Positions 1 through 8,815 of a DNA stretch of 15,799 bases are shown here, in pieces. This stretch comes from Diplocarpon mali. Lineage: Eukaryota > Ascomycota > Leotiomycetes > Helotiales > Drepanopezizaceae. A model generated the notes under the pieces. The model was not told where the DNA came from, ran no database searches, and saw only the letters and a program-made list of their open reading frames with translations. Numbering within the stretch: the first letter of the stretch is position 1; each line of letters opens with the position of its first letter. The position numbers and the translations under genes were made by a program. Location of the stretch: NCBI GenBank assembly GCA_024741835.1, contig JAENRP010000597.1:1-15799 (forward strand), in the 5' to 3' direction.

Positions 1-233
1 GCTGCTTCTGGGACTCCGTCGGGGCAGAGTATCTCCCCCCGCTGTAGGGATCGTCTCGTCATCCCCCACCCGGGTGTGTCCTCTACATCGGGAGACCGGG
101 AGGCGGGGCAAGATCCCCTCGCTTTGACTTTTGCTTCGAGTCCTCTCCTCTCACTCCCTTCTTCCCACACCATCTCTCGTCGAAAGAGCATCCTCTTCCC
201 TCGCCGCCCGCCCCCTCACTCATCCACCACCCC

Positions 234-258
234 CTGCCCGCTGCCCGCTGCCCGCTGC
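234..258. repeat. 7-bp tandem repeat (ctgcccg, about 3.6 copies)
   Basis: Three perfect head-to-tail copies of ctgcccg and a partial fourth. It lies in the GC-rich gene-poor region and has no coding context. Probably slippage-prone simple sequence. Confidence 0.85.
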
Positions 259-810
259 ATGCGTGCAGGCACTCCCCCCTCCCGACCCCCAGCGCTGTGC
301 CGCGGGCTCGCGAGGTCGCTGCTTGCGCCCAGGGAAAGCCTCCCCACCAGCGGCTGCGGATCGCAATCCCATGTCGGATCCGACGCGGGCCTTTTGGCTG
401 ACAAGCTGTCCGGGGCGCTGCGATCCTGTCCGTGTCGCCCGTCCGCCCGGGGGAGCACCAGTCGAGTCCAGTCCCTCCCTCGGGGAACCTGACCGTGGAT
501 CCCTCCCACCGCAGCCATCTGAGGAGCCGAGAAGCGAGATGTCACCGGAGGGGCTGGCTCGCCCGTCGGCGCGGTCCTGGACTCTCTCCTCCTGCGCAGG
601 GTGATGGGGGGGGGTTAGAGCGCGGCGAGCCAGCCAGAGCGGACGGTGGCTTGTGGTTCGTGCCGCCGCACGGGCGGAGCGGTTCTGCGATTCTTGCGAC
701 CTGGATCTCCCCGGAGGGACGACGATGCCGGTACCAGGTGGAGGTGGTGGTTTGACGTTAGCGGCTTGTGAGATCTGGAGCCGAGTACTTGTCGACCTCC
801 CTCCCTCCCT

Positions 811-844
811 GCCTGCCTAGCTACCCATCAGCCTGCCTAGCTAC
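811..844. repeat. 14-bp direct repeat, 20-bp period
   Basis: The 14-mer gcctgcctagctac occurs at 811-824 and again, identically, at 831-844, preceded by a CTCC run. It is a local duplication in non-coding sequence. No function can be assigned. Confidence 0.85.
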
Positions 845-1181
845 GTGTGTGCCTCACAGCAGTAGACCGGAATGGAATCCTCCACTCACCTCATCTCCTC
901 GACTGCATTACCTGGAACCACTTCCCGGCTCCCACCCCATACCCAATGTACTCGAGCACCTGCTCAGCTAATAACCTCCCTCCCTTCCCTACCCTCTCCG
1001 AAACAACACCGCATCCCTATTCCCTCCCTCCCTCACGAGATCAAGATCGAAAAGACCCAAGAGAGTAAACAGCTCCCCTCCCCATCCGACCCCCAGCCCA
1101 GCCCCGACCGGCGGCACACCCGCCGCCGGGACGACGCGAGCCGCCCGCTCCGATCCCGTCCGATCGAACCCCGGGTCGAAG

Positions 1182-1238
1182 GTCCACGTCCACGTCCACG
1201 TCCACGTCCAGGTGCAGGTGCAGGCGCAGGTGCAGGTG
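1182..1238. repeat. Two abutting hexamer arrays (GTCCAC, then GGTGCA)
   Basis: About four to five copies of a GTCCAC hexamer run straight into about five slightly degenerate copies of a GGTGCA hexamer (one copy carries GGCGCA). Read as protein on the minus strand these give alternating Asp-Val and His-Leu, so the open frames here are products of the repeats rather than genes. Confidence 0.85.
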
Positions 1239-1874
1239 TAAGCGCCGCACCGGTTCGACAGGGACAGGGATCTGCCGGCGGGGCGCTCGCTTATCTCTTA
1301 TCGCCCTCGGCAGCCGCCTCCTCTCCTGCGTGCATCTCTCCGGACGTGCAAGGCAGCACAGCAGCGACATGACATACATCGCGGCTACGCAGCAACTCGG
1401 CCGAGACGCCTCCCCTGGACCAGCCTCCTCTCCTCTTCTCTCTACCACCTCTCCCCCTCCCCCTGAAAAAAAAGGTACCGAAAACTCTTCCCTCCACCTG
1501 CCAGCACGCTCCCTCCCTCGACTAGGACACGTCGGACACGTCGGATACAGCCCAGCGAGAAGACCCGTCGAGATCGACTGGATCCAAGCAGAAGGGGGAA
1601 GGGTCTCACGCCCGTGCGAGCTCCTTGGCTATGTTTTGGACTCGCATCGCCCGACGTCCACTCGCGATCCCACTCCTGCGCGTGGCAGATGTCGGAAGAG
1701 GAGCGGGCGCCGAGGGCAGCAGACGAGCGGCGGGGAAGCCGAGAGGCTCTGAGAGCTGAGAGCAGAGGGGTAGGAAAAACAAGGAAGAAGAAACACAAAG
1801 TGCATTGCATCGCAGGACACGCAGAAACCTACTGTACAGGTCTAATGCAGAGCACCTGGTTTCCTGCTTCGCGT

Positions 1875-1903
1875 CATCCACATCCACATCGGCATCCACG
1901 TCC
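1875..1903. repeat. Degenerate CATCCA hexamer array
   Basis: Roughly five copies of a CATCCA-like hexamer with substitutions (CATCGG, CATCCA, CGTCC). It is the third hexamer array in this gene-poor region, so the 6-bp period recurs with different unit sequences. Confidence 0.7.
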
Positions 1904-2140
1904 GAGCCAGTCAAAAACTATAGTCGAAAGCTAGCCACCCCGCCTTCCAAGATCCGCAGGCGCCCAAGTACGAACACCACCATCAAATCGCATCACATCG
2001 CAAGGAGGCATTTGACCAGCAGACAGCTCAACCGGTGGCAGGTTCCTGTGATACTTAAAACGTGTTGCGAGGCAGACGCCGGAAGGGAGGGGGGGGGGGG
2101 CTCCGATGCTTGCCATTATCCTTGTACGATACTGCACAAC

Positions 2141-2170
2141 CCGATCCCGATCCCGATTCCGATCCCGATC
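2141..2170. repeat. CCGATC hexamer array, 5 copies
   Basis: Five units of CCGATC, one carrying a T for the final C. The unit contains GATC and the array ends in a short palindrome (ccgatcgg). It is flanked by the G12 homopolymer on the left and the gctgtgctat duplication on the right. Confidence 0.85.
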
Positions 2171-2567
2171 GGATCTACATGCTGGGAAGCAAGCCTGTGC
2201 GAGACAAACCAGCATGTGCTGAGCTGTGCTATGCTGTGCTATGTGGTGTACCGACGCCTCCCGTTTGACCCCTCACATCCCAGTACTACGCCGTTGAAAA
2301 ACGCATTCGCGTCGGTTCATCAGTCATCACGTCACCTCCCGCCGCTGTAGTCACATCCTCTGCTGCCTCTCCGTCCAACGTCGGTGAGCCAACAGGTCGA
2401 TATCGTTAGGTATTTGGTAGACCTGGGATCCGGAGCTGATCCTTCTCGCTATACTGAGGAGAGAAGAGCCTGCAGCTGGACCTAGATAGTCAGGCATTGG
2501 CATGGGTAGTCGACCCGTGTCAGAATTGCTGCTCCCAACAAAGCGAAAACAATTCGGACGAGGCTGA

Positions 2568-4153
2568 CTAACCACTACCAAACCCCATCATCTTCTTGAC
2601 GCCTCGGTGCCTGGGCTTGTTGCCAACGTTCCAGTTGAGCTTCGTGCCAGAGCCCGTGACGCCGAAGCCGCCCATGGACGAGGTCTCTTGCTCGCCGCTC
2701 TGCTGAACATCGGGCATCTTGAAGCCGTCGGCGTTCTCAAAGAGGGTGCGGTGCAGGGAGTCTACGGCCGAGGTCCATTCCGACATGGCGCGCACCCGCT
2801 CGGCATCGCTGTTGTCTGCAATCTCCACTGTTCCGTCTTGCTGGTTGATCTTGCCCTTGACTTTCTTGTCGACGATCAGGAAACCGAGGATGTCTTGCAC
2901 CTCCAAGACCGAGATCCCCAGAGCCTTGCCGATGAAGGCCAGATTGAAGCGTGTATATGGCGCGATGAGCTTCAAAACGGCTTTCGTGCGCATGTTGCGC
3001 GTTACCTCGTCGATATTCTCGGCGATGAAGGGATCGGAGAGGAGGTCTTTGTTGTTGTTCAGCACGGACTCGTATTGATGGATGTCGTCGCGTTGGTAGG
3101 CGTCAACGAGGTCAGTCATCGCTGAGATGCGAGAGTCATTCTTGTACGGCTTCGTCTCCTGCGATTCGAAAGGGTTGATGTCGGACTTCATCAACATGGT
3201 GGTGAGGACCAGGTATTTGAGGACCTGGATTCGCTGCAAGGAACCAGCTTCGTCATAGTTGCGGAACGACTCGAAGAAATCACTCTGAGCATCCTTCCAG
3301 TTTTCCTCGCTCATGTGCATTTTGCCTCCACACTCTCGGATGATGCCCATGATCTTGGGGTGGGGTACGGCGGATTTGACTTTGAGCGCTCGCTGGTACA
3401 GCCTCTTTAGCTGTTTGTTGTTCTTGGTCTCGGCGTACATCTGGATCTCCAGAGCGTAGATCTCTAGCGAGTAGGTTCCCTTGCTTGGATCATCAGAGCC
3501 ATCTTCGCGCTCGCAAGCCTTGTGCAACTCTCGCAACTTTTTGGTGACGATACTGTACTCCTTTCGATCCAAGTAGAGCTTTGCCAGCTTGATGTTGGTC
3601 TTCAGCCAAAGGCGTTCGTTGTTGGTACTTTGGAACGACTTCAAGGTCTGCGAATAGAACTCCTCCAGGCACTCTCGAGCCACCTCATCTTCGGATCCCT
3701 TCTCTATGTAATCGAGAATATTGTTGATGGACTTTTCAGAGTAGTTTCGAGTGACGGCGCTCCTGACGTAGGTAAGAAGCTCGCTGTAGTGCTCAGCGGC
3801 CTGGGTAATCAGCACAGCCTCCATCTGAACGCGATGCGCTTACCTTATCATACTGCGCAAGCCTGAACTCCAGCTTGATAGCCTGCTTCAGACCTTTAAA
3901 TCCCCAGTCGCCTTTCTCTTGTTCTAGAGAGGGGACCCCCAAGAACTCCTCGATGGCGGCTTGCGGATCTGTGGTCTTCAGCTGCTTGGCATTGTAGTAC
4001 TTGTTTTCAACATCGACATCGCCAGTCTCCTCCTCGTCATCTTCCTCGTACTCAAAGTCGTATCTGTGATCGTTAGAGCGAGTAGCCTAAAGACAAGAGC
4101 TCGACTTACCCCTCCTGATCAGAGTCTTGCATGAAATCATCGTCGTCTGACAT
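2568..4153 (-). CDS. csn2: COP9 signalosome complex subunit 2 (CSN2), three exons, 498 aa
   Basis: CSN2 is a scaffold subunit of the COP9 signalosome, which removes NEDD8 from cullin-RING ubiquitin ligases; in filamentous fungi the complex affects development and secondary metabolism. Exons on the minus strand are 4153-4110, 4063-3844 and 3800-2568. Introns are 46 nt (GTAAGT donor, CTAAC branch, CACAG acceptor) and 43 nt (GTAAGC donor, CCCAG acceptor). Splicing gives an acidic start MSDDDDFMQDSDQEGYDFEY, then the family hallmark SAVTRNYSEKSIN near residue 100, IRECGGKMHM (about 242-251), INPF.SQETKPYKND, and a PCI/winged-helix region (about 360-405). The Gly-rich C-terminal tail extends past the animal protein (443 aa) as in other fungal CSN2 proteins. 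The in-frame ATG at 3824 lies inside intron 2 and is not the start. Gene identity is secure; introns are inferred from frame and homology. Confidence 0.95.
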
Positions 4154-4538
4154 GATTGCGGTGGTTCTGATTTGCTTGCGATACGGAGCGTGTGTAGGTC
4201 AATTTCAAGACATATGTTGGCTAAACAATCATGAATTTAATGTAATCCGATGAGGTTGCTCCAAGGCTGCATTGCTCTTTGCCTGACGATATTGGCTGCA
4301 GATCTTGATTGGCTGCATTCAAGCTAGCGCCATGTGCCCCACGATTTGTCGGTGGCTCTATACGCCCCGTCATTGTTCATCAACAAGATCACCGACGACA
4401 ATCACAGCGTGCGACAGCCGCCACTCTGGTCTATTCTCACGCAGCGCACGTACAGTGCAAACAAAATCATCTTCTCACGCTGACTACAGAGCTCAACATT
4501 AACATTATCACCATCTGATCACCCACCAGACCGACAAG
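4154..4538. promoter_or_regulatory. Bidirectional promoter between CSN2 and Cwc25
   Basis: These 385 bases separate the start codons of two divergent housekeeping genes, so they must carry both promoters and both 5' UTRs. No other gene fits here. The 10-mer ATTGGCTGCA occurs twice in direct orientation, at 4291-4300 and 4308-4317. ATTGG is the reverse complement of CCAAT, the core site of the Hap2/3/5-type CCAAT-binding complex. Both copies read CCAAT toward CSN2, about 140-165 bases from its ATG. There is no clear TATA box. Factor binding is inferred from the motif alone. Confidence 0.6.
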
Positions 4539-5882
4539 ATGGGTGGTGATCTCAACTTGAAGAAATCATGGCATCCCAACCTCATGAGCAACCAGAAGCG
4601 GGTGTGGGAGGAAGAAAACAAGGCGCTGGAAGAGCGCAAGAAGACCGATCTGCGCATCAAGGAGCTTAAGGAGGAGCAGAAGAAGGAGGAGATTCAACGA
4701 GAGCTCGAGGCTGCAGGAAGCCGGAAGCGCGTTGACCGTGTAGATTGGATGTATCAAGGGCCGTCGAGTGGACAAGCAGGGACGACAGAGGAGATGGAGG
4801 GATACCTACTGGGAAAGCGGCGAATTGATCCCCTCATCAAGGGCACTGAGCACAAGAAGTTGGAGAAGCAGGCCGCAGAGGACAGTTTCATGGCGTTGCA
4901 ACATGCGAATACTCTGCGAGATACTGCGGCAAAGGTCAGAGAGGATCCCCTGTTAGCGATCAAGAGACAGGAACAAGCTGCGTATGAAGCGATGATGAAC
5001 GATCCGATCAAGCGCAGGCAGTTACTTGCGGCTGCGGGACAAACCGAGCCCGCAAAGGAGAAGAAGGAGAAGCGACACAGACACCATCACCGCCATCGCG
5101 GAACTTCAGAGGAGCGGAGGCTTAGGCGGAAGAGGAGAGAAGACAACGAAGGGTACAGAAGCAGCAGGACCGAGCACCGACGCAGAAGGTCAACTTCGCG
5201 TCGGAGAACAGTGTCACCAGTCGATAGAGGTCGAGTCAAGTCAGATAATTACCGCGATTATGTTCGCATGAGGAGGCGAAACTCTTCTTCTGTTTCCTCG
5301 AGATCTGCGAGCCCACCTAGGAGGAGAGACAGCTTCGACCGACCCCGAAGGCGCTCTGCCTCACCCGAGGACCGAGGACGAGAAGGCAGAAATAGAAGAA
5401 GGGACTACGACCGCATGAAGAGGCGAAGCATATCCTCTCTCGATTCCCGATCTCCTTCTCCGGCCAGACGACGGAGATCACCTGATCGTCGCGAGACTTA
5501 CCATTCGAGTCGAGACTACAGGAGCAATGGGCGCGGTGGGTACGACAATAGGCGAAACGGGGAAGTCTATCGAGAAGACCGTCGGCCCCCTCCAGCATCG
5601 CGGGAATTACCCACAGAGGAAAGAGAGGCCGAACGACAACGTAAGCTCGCTTCCATGCAGCAGGACGCTACGAGCTTGGATGACGATCGAGAGAAGCGTT
5701 TAGCTGCTTTGGCGGAGCAGGAGCGCGCTCAGCATGAGGCCGAAGATAAAGCTAGAGCCAGATCTTCGAAGTATGGGGATAGAGGAGACTTCATTAACGG
5801 GCTTCACAAGAAGGCCGGGAATATGGGGCTGGCGGATCGTATCGGGCGGGGTCGGCAGGGGCTTCAGAGGTACGAGGAATGA
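4539..5882 (+). CDS. cwc25: Pre-mRNA-splicing factor Cwc25, 447 aa
   Basis: Cwc25 joins the activated spliceosome after Prp2 action and promotes the first transesterification. The protein starts [13 protein letters not shown], the typical Cir_N-type N-terminus, followed by a charged coiled coil (about 20-60). The family signature [10 protein letters not shown] (about 66-75) and YLLGKRRID come next, then a conserved helical segment to about residue 170 that includes DPIKRRQLL. From about residue 180 the sequence is low complexity: a His-rich patch, then Arg/Ser-rich repeats with [15 protein letters not shown] motifs to about 340, like an SR domain. The tail ends [12 protein letters not shown]. 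The start has a good context (A at -3, G at +4) and no intron is needed. It is divergent from CSN2. Identity is strong; the RS tail varies within the family. Confidence 0.94.
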   Translation: MGGDLNLKKSWHPNLMSNQKRVWEEENKALEERKKTDLRIKELKEEQKKEEIQRELEAAGSRKRVDRVDWMYQGPSSGQAGTTEEMEGYLLGKRRIDPLIKGTEHKKLEKQAAEDSFMALQHANTLRDTAAKVREDPLLAIKRQEQAAYEAMMNDPIKRRQLLAAAGQTEPAKEKKEKRHRHHHRHRGTSEERRLRRKRREDNEGYRSSRTEHRRRRSTSRRRTVSPVDRGRVKSDNYRDYVRMRRRNSSSVSSRSASPPRRRDSFDRPRRRSASPEDRGREGRNRRRDYDRMKRRSISSLDSRSPSPARRRRSPDRRETYHSSRDYRSNGRGGYDNRRNGEVYREDRRPPPASRELPTEEREAERQRKLASMQQDATSLDDDREKRLAALAEQERAQHEAEDKARARSSKYGDRGDFINGLHKKAGNMGLADRIGRGRQGLQRYEE

Positions 5883-6538
5883 ACGCTCTGATCTGGGGAT
5901 GATGCCGTACGGTGATGTGGAGATCAAACTTCCTGGGGAATAGGTACTCGTCTCCTCACGAAGCGAATCATCTAATGGGAAAACTTGATTTGCTCACTGA
6001 ATCTCACGTCTCGCTTCTCCATTATGGTCTCCTTTGTAGTGACTCTGTATTCCTCAACAAATCAGGTGAGTGCCCTGCGTCGTGCTCTCTCACATGCAGT
6101 CCTGGAGAGTTGACATTGTCTTCGTTCCGAAACCAACAACTGTCACTCGCACAAAGCATAAACCCAGCTGCGTGCCAATACCGCTAATTCTCCTATTCAA
6201 ACAGAAGCTTCTTTGTTGACGCGGATGTCGAGATGAATATCAGGAAGTGCTAGCGGGAAAGGAAGCTGAGTTTAGTGTGAGGGCGAGTGCTGGGAATCGG
6301 CCCAGACTCCAGTTCCCATATTTTCTTGGGCTCACAGTCGGAGCTGACGTGGTAATACTTCCCCTCCAATGGAGATCTGTGACTTTTCATTTGGCAGCAG
6401 AGAGCTCGAGCTATGTATCAGTCCTAGGGCCTGGTCGGTGAAGAATGACGGTGTGTTGGCTCTCGTATGCGCTGTGCTCTCTGTGTTCTCTCAATCCCGT
6501 CAGCTTCGGTGTACTCTCACCGCTAACCGGATGAACAG

Positions 6539-6868
6539 AAAACGATCAGTGTTCGCGCAAGACGCTTTCTAACGAGTTTGCAAGTGCTTTTGCTCATGAA
6601 GTTCACAGCGTTAATCCAGTTCAAGAGAACCCCTTCCACGTGAGTCGCTCCAAAGTGTTCCGCCTCTCGGACAAAATCTCTCTCCCCGAGCTTGTCTGCA
6701 AACTTTTCTCGCCATTTTTCACAAATTCAGCTAGTGTGGTAGGCGTCAACGGTAAGTGTAAGCAGCTAGTTGTATTTTGTATTTTGAGTTTGAACAGCCT
6801 GCCTCTACTACTATGATCAGTCTCTCATACATTATAGCCCGCTCGATGCTGGCCTAGTGGATCAGTAG
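6539..6868 (+). CDS. Candidate exons of an unrecognised small spliced gene (3' part)
   Basis: This is a low-confidence candidate. Exon 6539-6751 follows a GCTAAC branch-like site and an AACAG acceptor. It stays open for 71 codons without needing an ATG and ends at a strong G|GTAAGT donor. A 46-nt T-rich intron (6752-6797, ending GAACAG) keeps frame into 6798-6868, which ends at TAG. The joined product reads naturally: NEFASAFAHEVHSVNP, then KVFRLSDKISLPELVCKLF, then CLYYYDQSLIHYSPLDAG. I do not recognise the family. A possible 5' part is ATG 6024-6065 (GTGAGT donor) joined to 6244-6433 in the frame that reads EVLAGKEAEFSVRASAG, but the 6434 donor (GTCGGT) is weak. The whole model would give about 171 aa. 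It could equally be chance or a decaying gene. Confidence 0.2.
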
Positions 6869-8572
6869 AACGTAGATTCAGAAGTCCTCTCGGTGTGCAC
6901 ATCCGTACCGGATATTACCTTGCCCCAATATCTGTCCCGTACTCGGTCTCCTGAGTCCGGTGCCTCCATTAGTGTCTTCTTGCAGGTTGAAATCGTTGTG
7001 CTCGTCGACTGTCGGGGATGGATTAAATCTGAACTGGACCATGGGTTGCCGCTTAGTAAGTTGTACGGTCAAATGCAGGACTGTTGATAGTCGTATTCCC
7101 GTCTCATGCGTTCGGTATCGAGCAGGATTGCTTGACGCTGGCTGGCACGGTTCGCGCTTGCTAGGCCATGGCCGAAGAAGTTTCTAAATCCTCCGAACCT
7201 GTGCTGGCACTCGCTGTACCTAGTTCGAAGTGATTGTCTCTTTGCGATTATATCTCGGCCACGGAGTAACGAGGTGTCTTGGAAGCTCATGGTTTGAGGG
7301 TAATTTGAGAAGTCTAGATGGGTTGTAGTTCAGACACTTCACCAGGCCAATAAGCATCCGTGATGCTAGTCCTATTCTATTGAGAGGCACTGACTATATT
7401 AGCAATCATCACTGACAGTGCTTTGGTGGGATTTAGTCTATTGATACTAAATCGTGACCTGCTTTCCCACGGGACAGTTAGGTGCCAGCACCTTCGACTC
7501 ACTTGAAAGTTTCTTGAATTCGTCACGGATCATTGTATGAGAAATTTGGCAACTCTGGGTTCTCAATCACCCTAGAAATATCCTCGCTATCCTCGGGAAA
7601 TCCGATAAATGAATCTGCATCGCGGGAAAGCGAACGGGCACAGCACGCGAGTAGTCCGCCGAGCATGCGAACCAGACGCTCCACTTTCGGTGAGCAGATG
7701 CGATGAGTTGCAGAGATGAATCCCTTGCAAATAATTTCCAATGTAAGACTTCCAATCTATCAGCTGTCGAGGCTCATCAATGGAGACTGATAGGGTGCAT
7801 AGTACACCGAGCGTGGAAATGCTCGGTGGGTTTGGGGGGCGTTGCGTAGCGTAGCAACTCGCTAAGGACTCGAGAATGTAAACATTGCTAGGAACGGAGG
7901 TGGAAATTCCAAAGGGAGCACTTGCCATCTCGTTTGTTTTTGGTAGCGTCCTCGGTGTGAAGATGATTCCTGAAGTGACTCGGCTCATGATGTGGCTTAT
8001 GGCTTGCAGCTTACATCAGGTGATTTAAATGCTGCGTTCATACATTCGCTGCAGAACCCGGAATGATTTTGTGAATACATGAGTAAAACTTCAATAGGTA
8101 TTGCAGTGCCTTTCCGCACACCCGTATACACATCATCAGGTGTCAAGATCAGATCCGTTGTTGATCACGTGTCTCTGAAGCTTTTGGCTCACCTCGTCTC
8201 TGGAGTAATTCGTCTCGATATCCACGTTCGTTGCAGCGCCAGCAATCTGCTTTCTCACAAACTGCATGCTGGAGATGCACGCCAAATCTGTGCTCGACCC
8301 AGCATAGCCACAATATCCGTCTCGCCAGACTTGCGCTTTCCAGAATCCATGGTCAACCTTTGACCTCATCTCATCCTGGCGCATCCGATGAGCAACCCAC
8401 TCATCCTGCAGAAAAGTGCCTCACCGTTTCATTAATGTCACTCCTAAATGGAAAGCAATGCATCGTGTCTTTGATAGCGATAGACCCCGACGCTCCAGAT
8501 CTTGCGCCTTTTGTCCAAGCGAGGCTGCAGCTCATTACCACCTGTCGGGTCTTAGCAGCATGAGTAGATCTG

Positions 8573-8607
8573 CTCTGCTCTCCTATTCAGCTCTGCTCTC
8601 CTATTCA
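8573..8607. repeat. 17-bp direct repeat in tandem
   Basis: The 17-mer ctctgctctcctattca occurs at 8573-8589 and 8591-8607, one base apart. It lies about 210-240 bases upstream of the proposed start of the nucleoside-hydrolase-like gene, so it may fall in its promoter or leader. Confidence 0.8.
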
Positions 8608-8815
8608 CGACCGCCCTCGTATTCTGTCTTGGACGTTGCTCCCAACGCTAGCGGTGGCGACCTGAATGATTCATTGCAGACGGTATAACAGGTGCCAACG
8701 CCTATTTCAAGGCGGCTCTTCAGATTCATCTAATGTCGCCAAATCCGTTCTGAAGCTACGGATATTCAAAAGCATCAAGCACGTCATACTCAAACGGTAC
8801 CACTTTAAGATCAGA

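Larger units (their letters stand above)
1..2567. other. Gene-poor, repeat-rich, pyrimidine-biased region
   Basis: I see no reading frame here that I would defend as protein. The + strand is strongly C/T-rich with CCCTCC-type runs, and the open frames translate to Pro/Ser/Arg-rich or Asp-Val repeat polypeptides that simply mirror the short tandem repeats. There are several hexamer arrays, a G homopolymer of 12 (2089-2100) and short direct repeats. A 10-base pair of repeats (gctgtgctat) sits at 2223-2242. The part next to CSN2 (about 2350-2567) must hold its 3' UTR and polyadenylation site. The rest could be the long promoter or leader of a gene beyond the left edge, or a non-coding transcript; nothing in the sequence decides. 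Confidence 0.6.
5883..8815. other. 2.9-kb intergenic gap with exon-like fragments, no confident gene
   Basis: The left edge holds the Cwc25 3' UTR and the right edge the promoter of the nucleoside-hydrolase-like gene. No long ATG frame exists, yet splice-like signals cluster on the + strand: CAG|GTGAGT at 6066, GCTAAC plus AACAG ending at 6538, G|GTAAGT at 6752, TTCTTGCAG ending at 6985 and A|GTAAGT at 7056. Open segments lie between them, for example 6986-7055 (reads VEIVVLVDCRGWIK in frame 1). On the minus strand, short frames between about 8540 and 7523 could be remnants. A perfect 8-bp inverted repeat (7430-7437 and 7446-7453, 8-base loop) and a 17-bp direct repeat (8573-8589 and 8591-8607) are present. 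No tRNA box sequences or mobile-element protein were recognised. Confidence 0.55.

Noticed and set aside
1245..1260. tRNA B-box-like GGTTCGA
   Set aside because: The match does not extend to the full B box and no A box or cloverleaf arms are found around it.
76..2350. Overlapping open frames of 60-180 codons on both strands
   Set aside because: They are Pro/Ser/Arg-rich or simple repeats, overlap in several frames, match no family I know, and arise from skewed composition with few stops.
2607..3125. A 172-aa + strand frame
   Set aside because: It is fully antisense to the conserved C-terminal part of CSN2.
2568..3824. A 418-aa CSN2 starting at the ATG at 3824
   Set aside because: The ATG lies in intron 2. 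Two upstream exons supply the conserved acidic N-terminus and the family alignment continues across both splice junctions.
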